A program made the position numbers and the translations under genes. Under the pieces are notes generated by a model that did no database searches, was not told the DNA's origin, and was given only the letters and a program-made list of their open reading frames with translations. A stretch of DNA of 64,000 nucleotides from an uncultured Clostridia bacterium (GTDB taxonomy: Bacteria > Bacillota > Clostridia > Christensenellales > Borkfalkiaceae): assembly GCA_947630705.1 (NCBI GenBank), contig CANRIK010000006.1, positions 1 to 64,000 on the forward strand, written 5' to 3'. Below, piece by piece: positions 58,230 through 64,000 of the stretch. Within the stretch, counting starts at the first letter, position 1. Every line of letters starts with the position of its first letter.

Positions 58230-59426
58230 GTGAAAAAGTCGTTTGCACTCGTTACAGCTTTCATAATTTCATTGATTTCGGCGTTTGCGCTCCTCTCGGG
58301 CTGCGCCTTCGACGCGGAGTATGGATATAGGAGCAAAACATATTACGGGGTCATGAATTCATTGGCGGAGCTGACCGTTTACGATACGTTTACAGTAAAC
58401 GGCGTGGCCGACAACGAGAAAGCAGATAAATTCATCATGGTGGCCGACGAGACGGAAACTTTGCTCCGCGGTCTCGACAGCTCGCTCTCCACGGCCTATG
58501 AAAATTCCGATATCTCTCGCTTCAACGCGGCGGAGGGCGGAACGGAAGTGGAGATAGGGGAGGACGCCTACAACGTTCTTTCCGTTGCAATGGAGATATA
58601 CCGGCTCACCGACGGATATTACAATCCGGCGGTATATTACAGCGTCAGAGCCTACGGTTTCAACGGCGGAACGGAGCCCAAGGATTTTTCCGAACTCCCC
58701 TCCGATGACGTCTTGTCGGGCTATACGCAGCTCTCTTCGAAGTTTTCCGAACTCGTCCTTTCGAACAGGGACGGGAAGTACTATGCGTTGAAACCGGAGT
58801 CGGTGACAGTCGGCGGAGAGGTGTTGCCCATGCGGCTCGATTTGGGCGGAGTCGGCAAGGGTTACGCCGCGGACAAGGTGGAACAACTGCTTGAAGATAA
58901 CGGCTATAAATACTTCAAATTCAATTTTGCTTCGAGTTCCGTAAGTTTCGGCAGATTTCCGAGCGAAGAGGAGACTTTCAGACTCGGACTTTCCAACCCT
59001 CGGAAAGAGGAAGAGGGCGCGCCGATAACTTATATGAGCCTTGACGTTTGCGACGCTTCGGTGTCCTCGTCTGCGGACGACGTGAATTTCTACACGCTCA
59101 CGGACGCCAACGGCGAAGAACGGCGGTTTTGCCATATCTTCAACCCGTTCACGGGAAGGCCGATTGACAGCGGAATAATGTCGGCTACCGTAATAGGCGG
59201 AAAGGCCGCCGAAAACGACGCTCTCACAACGGCTATTATGGCGATGGGAGTGGATAAAGCAATAAGTTTTATAGACGAGAAATTGACCGAAGGCCCCTTC
59301 GAGAGACGCGTAGCGTTCTCCTTTGCCGACGATTCCGGCTATAAATTCTATACGAACATTCCCGAAGGCGAATACATTGCAGATTCCGAAAACTTCACCC
59401 CTATAAAAAACAGCGCACTCCGTTAA
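58230..59426 (+). CDS. apbE: FAD:protein FMN transferase (ApbE), lipoprotein
   Basis: 398-aa enzyme that moves FMN from FAD to Ser/Thr in [S/T]GA[S/T] motifs. The signal peptide ends LLSGC (Cys25). Core motifs: MRLDLGGVGKGYAADKV, the late HIFNPFTGRPID, and DALTTAIMAMG with a metal-binding Asp. The start is GTG at 58230 with no Shine-Dalgarno and a promoter right before it. Next to a NusG-II protein and convergent with the rnf operon, whose RnfG and RnfD are expected substrates. Confidence 0.95.
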   Translation: MKKSFALVTAFIISLISAFALLSGCAFDAEYGYRSKTYYGVMNSLAELTVYDTFTVNGVADNEKADKFIMVADETETLLRGLDSSLSTAYENSDISRFNAAEGGTEVEIGEDAYNVLSVAMEIYRLTDGYYNPAVYYSVRAYGFNGGTEPKDFSELPSDDVLSGYTQLSSKFSELVLSNRDGKYYALKPESVTVGGEVLPMRLDLGGVGKGYAADKVEQLLEDNGYKYFKFNFASSSVSFGRFPSEEETFRLGLSNPRKEEEGAPITYMSLDVCDASVSSSADDVNFYTLTDANGEERRFCHIFNPFTGRPIDSGIMSATVIGGKAAENDALTTAIMAMGVDKAISFIDEKLTEGPFERRVAFSFADDSGYKFYTNIPEGEYIADSENFTPIKNSALR

Positions 59427-59448
59427 AGGCTGTGCCCCGAAAAAAATT

Positions 59449-59907
59449 ATGTCTTTAAAAAAGGTTGAATCAGTTAAAAAGGACAGAGGTTTCAAACTTG
59501 CCGACCTCATAATATACGCGGTTATCGCTCTTGCCGTCTTGTCGCTGTTTTTGACCGTATTTCTCACCCGAAACGATTCGCCGCTCAAAGGCGTGCGAAT
59601 ATTCATAGAGGACAAGGAAGTGTTCGTCTGCGACTTCGAAAGTTCGGAATACTCCGTCTCCGACGAACGCGCGACGGTAGTCGAGGGTCAGACTCTCGAA
59701 GTAAAAATAACCGTAAACAGCGGTTACAATATAGTATCGATAGATATGTCGGCGCGCACCGCGAAGGTGACAGAGGCCGATTGCAGCGGCCGAGACTGCG
59801 TGCATACGCCCGAAATAAAGGATAGCGGCGGAATAATTTATTGCTCTCCGCACTCCGTCAGAGTGGAACCTTTCGGATACGAGCCGGACAACTCGGTCAT
59901 TGTTTGA
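59449..59907 (+). CDS. NusG domain II-containing membrane protein
   Basis: 152-aa protein with one N-terminal membrane segment (LIIYAVIALAVLSLFLTVFL) and an outer NusG_II domain, recognised by the ending DCSGRDCVHTPEIKDSGGIIYCSPHSVRVE. Such proteins often neighbour apbE and rnf genes. Its function is not settled; two close Cys could bind a metal or form a disulfide. It starts 22 bp after apbE. Confidence 0.85.
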   Translation: MSLKKVESVKKDRGFKLADLIIYAVIALAVLSLFLTVFLTRNDSPLKGVRIFIEDKEVFVCDFESSEYSVSDERATVVEGQTLEVKITVNSGYNIVSIDMSARTAKVTEADCSGRDCVHTPEIKDSGGIIYCSPHSVRVEPFGYEPDNSVIV

Positions 59908-59963
59908 TTGTGCCGAAAGGCAAAAGTATATGAATTCAAAACTCCGTTTAATCGGATAAATGA

Positions 59964-60106
59964 AAATACAATGATATGGCAGAAATGCATTGATATAGTA
60001 AAAATACAGTGATATAGAAAAAAATACAGCGATATAGAAAAAAAATACAGCGATATAGAAAAAATACAGTGATATAGAAAAAATACAGTGATATAAAAAA
60101 ATAAAA
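59964..60106. repeat. Seven tandem copies of a ~20-bp AT-rich repeat
   Basis: The unit AAATACAGTGATATAGAAAA is repeated seven times from 59964 to 60106, with the first two copies most worn. It lies between convergent transcripts and next to the rnf terminator. It looks like a slippage-prone minisatellite. Confidence 0.85.
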
Positions 60107-60137
60107 AGCGCGCTCCGCTTACCGCGGAGCGCGCTTT
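60093..60137 (-). terminator. Terminator of the rnf operon
   Basis: Perfect 14-bp stem AAAGCGCGCTCCGC / GCGGAGCGCGCTTT; on the minus strand it is followed by TTTTATTTTTTTATATC. It may also stop the NusG-II transcript. Confidence 0.85.
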
Positions 60138-60159
60138 ATGGTTTTAGCAATTTTTTCAG

Positions 60160-61023
60160 TTATTCGGCTTGCGCGGCGACTTCTTTGTCCTGTGCGGACG
60201 CAACGTCGCGCTTTATTATTATCTTTCTCGGACACTTTGCGACGCAGGTCAGACAGCCCGTGCACTTCGTATAGTCGATAACGGGCAAATTGTCGCGCAT
60301 CGTAATGGCGTTTTGAGGACAGTTCTTTGCGCATAAGCCGCAGGCGATACAGCCGACTTTGCACGCGCTTGTAACTTCTTTGCCTCTGCACTTCGAGGAG
60401 CAAGCCACGTATACGGGCGCCGAAGCCGGTATGCGCTCTATTATGTTTTTCGGACATGCGCTTATGCACGAGCCGCAGCTGATACATTTGTCGGGGTCTA
60501 CTTCGGAGAGCTTTCCGTTTATCTCCACGGCGTTTTCGGGGCAGACAGCCTTGCAGTCGCCGCAGCCGAGACACGCGTAAGAGCACATCTTGTTTCCGCC
60601 GAGAAGAGTGGCGCAGGAGGCGCAGGTGGGATTGCCCTTATATTCGAACTTTTCCGCGCAGTTCTCCTCGCCTCCGTGACATTTTACAACCGCGACAGTT
60701 CTCTCCTCGTCTTTGAGTTCTATGCCCAAGAGAGCGGCTATTTCCGCTTTCTTTTCGGGTGAAGTGACATGGCAGTCCGAAAGGTTGCCCTCGCCGGAGG
60801 CGAGTTTAGAGGCAAATCCCGAACAGCCCGAACAGCCGCAGCCGCCGCAGTTCGCTCCCGCGAGATTTTCCAGAATTTTGGTAACTTTTTCGTCAACGTC
60901 CACTTTAAAAACTTTGCTTACTATTATTATGAGCGCGCCTATAAGCAGGGCGGAGCCGGCGAAGATTCCGGCCACTATTCCGACTGTTACCCAAGTCTGA
61001 ACGCCAAATTCAAGTAAATTCAT
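60160..61023 (-). CDS. rnfB: Rnf complex subunit B
   Basis: 287-aa iron-sulfur subunit that takes electrons from reduced ferredoxin. After one membrane anchor (residues ~12-36) comes the ANCGGCGCSGC cluster site, then four 4Fe-4S ferredoxin-type motifs (CLGCGDCKAVCP, CISCGSCISACP, CIACGLCAKNCP, CTGCLTCVAKCP). Last gene of the operon, with an Ala/Glu-rich tail. Confidence 0.96.
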   Translation of the reverse strand: MNLLEFGVQTWVTVGIVAGIFAGSALLIGALIIIVSKVFKVDVDEKVTKILENLAGANCGGCGCSGCSGFASKLASGEGNLSDCHVTSPEKKAEIAALLGIELKDEERTVAVVKCHGGEENCAEKFEYKGNPTCASCATLLGGNKMCSYACLGCGDCKAVCPENAVEINGKLSEVDPDKCISCGSCISACPKNIIERIPASAPVYVACSSKCRGKEVTSACKVGCIACGLCAKNCPQNAITMRDNLPVIDYTKCTGCLTCVAKCPRKIIIKRDVASAQDKEVAAQAE

Positions 61024-61035
61024 ATTTCCGCCTCC

Positions 61036-61662
61036 TTATATTGTTATGTAAGTGAACACCATGAACGCCATGCATATGAAACTTGCCGTAATCATAGCCG
61101 TGGGGAATCCGGCAAGAGCTTTCGGCGTCTTATAGTAGTTCAGTCTTTCGCGCATACCGCTCATTATTATCATGACCAAAGTGAAGCCCAGACCGGCGAA
61201 CAGCGCGTACAGAACAGCCCAGCCGAGGTTCATCGTTGCTCCGTTCAAAAATTGCGACATGTCTCCGATAACCAGCTCCGTTACGCCGAGGACGGCGCAG
61301 TTGGTAGTGATGAGCGGCAGGTATATTCCCATCGTGTTGTAGAGGGAGGGCGAAATCTTCTGTATAATCTTTTCGAGCATCTGAACGAGGGAAGCTATTA
61401 TGAAGATAAAGAAGATTATTTCAAGGAATTGGAAGTTGTAAATCTCGTTTCCGTTCGCGTCGAACGCCACCATTATGTACTCGTACACGGGGTAGGTTAT
61501 GAGCACGGCGAGCGCCATTACGATTGTTACGGCTATTCCCATGCCGACAGCCGACTGCGTCTTTTTAGAGACTCCGAGGAAGGGACATATACCGTACGTT
61601 TTCACGGTGATGAAGTTGTTTGTGAGAACGGCGGCGAGAATAATAGAAATCACTGTACCCAT
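61036..61662 (-). CDS. rnfA: Rnf complex subunit A
   Basis: 208-aa integral membrane subunit with six helices that helps form the ion path and the membrane iron-sulfur site. LTNNFITVKTYGICPFLGVS holds the Cys, and LITTNCAVLGV is the second half-motif. Its start overlaps the rnfE stop by one base. Confidence 0.96.
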   Translation of the reverse strand: MGTVISIILAAVLTNNFITVKTYGICPFLGVSKKTQSAVGMGIAVTIVMALAVLITYPVYEYIMVAFDANGNEIYNFQFLEIIFFIFIIASLVQMLEKIIQKISPSLYNTMGIYLPLITTNCAVLGVTELVIGDMSQFLNGATMNLGWAVLYALFAGLGFTLVMIIMSGMRERLNYYKTPKALAGFPTAMITASFICMAFMVFTYITI

Positions 61663-62312
61663 TATGCGGCCTCCTTGTCGAGAAGATTTTCGCGCGCAAG
61701 TTTGTTTACTTTCACGCGCTTATTCTGTTCGAACAGATTGATAATGTAAACAAAGAGCGCAATGCTCAAACCGTAGATTATGAAGGAGCCGGCTGGCGTT
61801 GCGAATATGCCTATCGAGAAGTTCATAATGTGCAGACCGAATATCGAACCGCTTCCGAGGAATTCGCACACGATACCCATTACGGTGAGCGCGCAGGTAA
61901 ATCCGAGGCCGTTGGCAATGCCGTCTACCGCGGATTCGAGCACGGTGTGTTTGTTTGCAAACGCTTCGGCTCTGCCGAGGATAATGCAGTTTACGACTAT
62001 CAGAGCGAGGAATCCGCCGAGACTGTCATAGAGGTCGGGCACGAATTTTTCCAGAAGCATTCTCGCAAAGGTAACGAGGGTGGCGATTACCACGATATAG
62101 CAGGGTATGCGCACTTCGTTGGGTATGACTTTTTTGAGCGCCGAAATAATCATGTTCGAGAGAGTCAGTATCAGTACGACGGTAAGTCCCATGCCGGCCG
62201 CGCTCGAAGCCGAGGATATAAGTCCCAGAGTGGGGCAGGTGCCCAGAACGAGCATCAGCGTGGGGTTCTGAAAAATCAGACCGTCCAAAGTTATTCTTTT
62301 ATACTTATTCAT
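61662..62312 (-). CDS. rnfE: Rnf complex subunit E
   Basis: 216-aa integral membrane subunit, an inverted-topology homologue of RnfA. It starts KYKRITLDGLIFQNPTLMLVLGTCPTLGLISS with the Cys motif; LALIVVNCIILGRAEAFA is the second half. Overlaps rnfG by 4 bp. Confidence 0.96.
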   Translation of the reverse strand: MNKYKRITLDGLIFQNPTLMLVLGTCPTLGLISSASSAAGMGLTVVLILTLSNMIISALKKVIPNEVRIPCYIVVIATLVTFARMLLEKFVPDLYDSLGGFLALIVVNCIILGRAEAFANKHTVLESAVDGIANGLGFTCALTVMGIVCEFLGSGSIFGLHIMNFSIGIFATPAGSFIIYGLSIALFVYIINLFEQNKRVKVNKLARENLLDKEAA

Positions 62313-62908
62313 TGTCCGTTACCTCCCGTAAGTTTAGCAACGAATTCCATGGCTCCGTTTACGCAGTTGGATATGGCGCGCATGGAATATGAGGCGCCGG
62401 TTGCGATATAGTCGGAGCCGGGCTGTTTGGAACCGTGCGTATAGCCGCCCATAACTTCGGAACCGTATTCGGCTTTTTCTGCCAAACTGTTCAAAGCGTC
62501 CTGCGATACCTTGCCTATGTAAGATTCGCCAGGCGCATTGTCTACGGCCACTTTCATTATGCCTTCAATGCTGTTACCGTCCATTTCAACGGCAACCCAA
62601 CATTCCACGTTTCCGCCGAAGCCCTCTTTGCCCGAGAGCTTTACAAGATAATTTCCGTCGTCTATGACTTTGTAGGCTTCGAGCACGCTCGAATATTCGA
62701 ACTCCGTCTGTTTTCCGTCGAGGACGACGGCCTCCGTTGTCACGGATTTGCCGTATATCTTGTTTATGGCTCTTTCAAATCTCTCCTCGTCGCTCACCTC
62801 CAAAAATCCGTACATGACGGTGAGGAATACGCCGCATATCAGGAGTATAGCGAGGAGGGTAACAATGCACTTGAACGCAGTGCTCTTGAAGAACTGTTTT
62901 ACAGTCAT
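62309..62908 (-). CDS. rnfG: Rnf complex subunit G (covalent FMN)
   Basis: 199-aa subunit with one membrane helix and an outer FMN-binding domain. The flavinylation motif is seen as DYIATGASYS, giving a Ser acceptor in TGAS where SGAT is most common. It should be modified by ApbE coded nearby. It touches rnfD with no gap. Confidence 0.93.
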   Translation of the reverse strand: MTVKQFFKSTAFKCIVTLLAILLICGVFLTVMYGFLEVSDEERFERAINKIYGKSVTTEAVVLDGKQTEFEYSSVLEAYKVIDDGNYLVKLSGKEGFGGNVECWVAVEMDGNSIEGIMKVAVDNAPGESYIGKVSQDALNSLAEKAEYGSEVMGGYTHGSKQPGSDYIATGASYSMRAISNCVNGAMEFVAKLTGGNGQ

Positions 62909-63952
62909 TTATTTGCCCTCCTTCTGTTTCTTTTCTTTCACATATCCGAAAGGTTTTCTTATGCAGTACTTGTCGATGAGGGGAACCAGAATGTTCATTA
63001 TGAGGATTATGAAGGATACGACCTCGATTTTAGTGAAGTATCTCATTACGGCAAGCAACAGCGCGCCGCCTATGTAGTAGACGAGCTGTCCGTAAATTCC
63101 CTTCGGCGAGGTCACGTAATCCGTAAACATGAACACGGCCGCAAACATTGCTCCGCCCGAAAGAATATGGGGGAGGAACAGCGATATATCGAAGCGATAG
63201 CTTTCGAAATAGAATCCCGAAAGGAGCACCGCCGTGAAGCCGAATACTGCCAAAAACAACAGCGGCTGCCACCATTTGATTACCTTTCTTGCGCAGAGGT
63301 AGATATAACCCAACAGAATGGCAAGCTTGCACGTTTCGCCGATGCTTCCGTTCACGCCCGTGCCGAGGAACAGGTCGAGGGAACTCAAAGCCGAGGCGTG
63401 AGTGTTCTGCAACAGGTAGTCGGCGAGGTTTGTCGCACCGGTCAGTGTTTCGCCTTCGAGTATGGGCCCGAAGTTTGCGGCGACATATGTAGTCAGCGAA
63501 AAACTGATAAACATGAACACTCTCGCGGCAGACGCCGGATTCACAAGGTTCTTGCCTGTGCCGCCGAAGAACATTTTGACAATGGCTATGGCGAAAATGC
63601 TGCCTATCAGCACCTCGTACCACTTGACTGTAACGGGCAGAATGAGCGCGAGTATCAATCCGGTGACTACCGAGGTCAAATCGAACTGTTTCCACCAATT
63701 TATACAGGTCAGTTTGGCGTTTTTGCACTTTTTGGCAAAGCCGCCCTTTGCTATGAAGTAATATACGAACTCCGTCGCCACGCACCCGAGTACGGATACG
63801 AGCTCGATGACGAACGCCATATATCCGAAGAATACTATTCCGGCAATAGCCGCCGGCGCGAGAGCGATACATACGTCGCCCATTATTCCGCGCGTCGTTC
63901 TCTTCGATTTCACGTGGGGAGGAGTGGAGATTACAACTGTATTGTCAATCAT
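62909..63952 (-). CDS. rnfD: Rnf complex subunit D (covalent FMN)
   Basis: 347-aa membrane subunit with ~9-10 helices, believed to form part of the ion channel. TLTGATNLADYLL is the FMN-Thr site. NPASAARVFMFISF and SGGAMFAAVFMFTDYVTSP are family blocks. GGGAGG precedes the ATG, which overlaps the rnfC stop. Confidence 0.95.
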   Translation of the reverse strand: MIDNTVVISTPPHVKSKRTTRGIMGDVCIALAPAAIAGIVFFGYMAFVIELVSVLGCVATEFVYYFIAKGGFAKKCKNAKLTCINWWKQFDLTSVVTGLILALILPVTVKWYEVLIGSIFAIAIVKMFFGGTGKNLVNPASAARVFMFISFSLTTYVAANFGPILEGETLTGATNLADYLLQNTHASALSSLDLFLGTGVNGSIGETCKLAILLGYIYLCARKVIKWWQPLLFLAVFGFTAVLLSGFYFESYRFDISLFLPHILSGGAMFAAVFMFTDYVTSPKGIYGQLVYYIGGALLLAVMRYFTKIEVVSFIILIMNILVPLIDKYCIRKPFGYVKEKKQKEGK

Positions 63953-64000
63953 TTTTTCTGTCCTCCCATCATAATTTTTCTCATTTCGGCTTTTGTCTTT
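63949..64000 (-). CDS. rnfC: Rnf complex subunit C, 3' end only
   Basis: Only the last 16 codons (KTKAEMRKIMMGGQKK and stop) are in the window. Identity rests on position: rnfC comes before rnfD in the usual rnfCDGEAB order, and the stop overlaps the rnfD start (ATGA). Confidence 0.75.
   Translation of the reverse strand, partial: KTKAEMRKIMMGGQKK

Noticed and set aside
1-64000. CRISPR arrays, insertion sequences, prophage, integrons
   Set aside because: No regularly spaced identical repeats with unique spacers, no transposase, integrase or phage structural gene was seen on either strand.

Overview
The window looks like a chromosomal segment of an anaerobic, low-to-medium GC member of the Bacillota, most likely class Clostridia. 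The evidence is two tRNA-sensing T-box leaders (before ileS and aspS), sporulation-associated genes (yqfC, yqfD, a ylbJ-type gene, a PdaB-like deacetylase), the Bacillus-type order phoH-pgpH-ybeY-era-yqzL-recO, pyruvate phosphate dikinase, an Rnf complex, many lipoproteins with an lgt gene, and frequent TTG starts. A Christensenellales-like lineage is a guess from gene style only. No rRNA, tRNA, CRISPR array, transposase or phage gene was seen.

Layout. 1-1324 holds no convincing gene: the 3' part of a repeated hairpin RNA with its own terminator, an AT-rich stretch, a promoter, and a long leader with a duplicated ~135-bp non-coding repeat. 1325-7908: a 1614-aa lipoprotein, then an acetyltransferase, a DUF308 membrane protein and a 68-aa protein. 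8083-11604: T-box(Ile)-ileS. 11638-14528 (minus): a zinc-ribbon/membrane/leucine-rich-repeat protein behind a leader that has a folded domain abutting an intrinsic terminator. 14610-17322: feoA-feoB-pseudouridine synthase. 17488-20789: citrate synthase, divergent from a four-gene partner-switching operon (STAS, degenerate HATPase, SigB-like sigma, HATPase). 20959-25560: a membrane protein, an HTH protein, an S41 protease, and a MinD/CpaE-like ATPase with a 70-aa partner. 25630-34387: yqfC-yqfD-phoH-pgpH-ybeY-era-yqzL-recO and ppdK. 34704-43127: a chain-length-determinant-like protein, alr, 5-FCL, a membrane protein, rsmD, coaD, aroF-pheA, ylbJ and ylbK. 43165-46300: rarA, an XRE repressor and a divergent lipoprotein. 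46449-51689: T-box(Asn)-aspS-gatCAB. 52059-58107: deacetylase, SSB, MATE, leuA, lgt. 58195-64000: apbE and a NusG-II protein convergent with rnfCDGEAB, with rnfC cut by the window edge.

Functional themes. AspRS plus GatCAB makes Asn-tRNA(Asn) by transamidation, and the T-box lets the operon sense uncharged tRNA(Asn). ApbE can flavinylate RnfG and RnfD, whose acceptor motifs are visible. Lgt acylates the several lipoproteins encoded here. Several genes (yqfC, MATE, apbE, perhaps xre) have a promoter -10 box only 6-8 nt before the start codon and no Shine-Dalgarno sequence, suggesting leaderless mRNAs.

The best candidates for something undescribed are the attenuator-type leader at 14274-14528, the partner-switching operon with a degenerate kinase, the covarying hairpin RNA at the left edge, and the palindrome on the feoA start codon. 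All calls are from reading the sequence; no database search or folding program was run.
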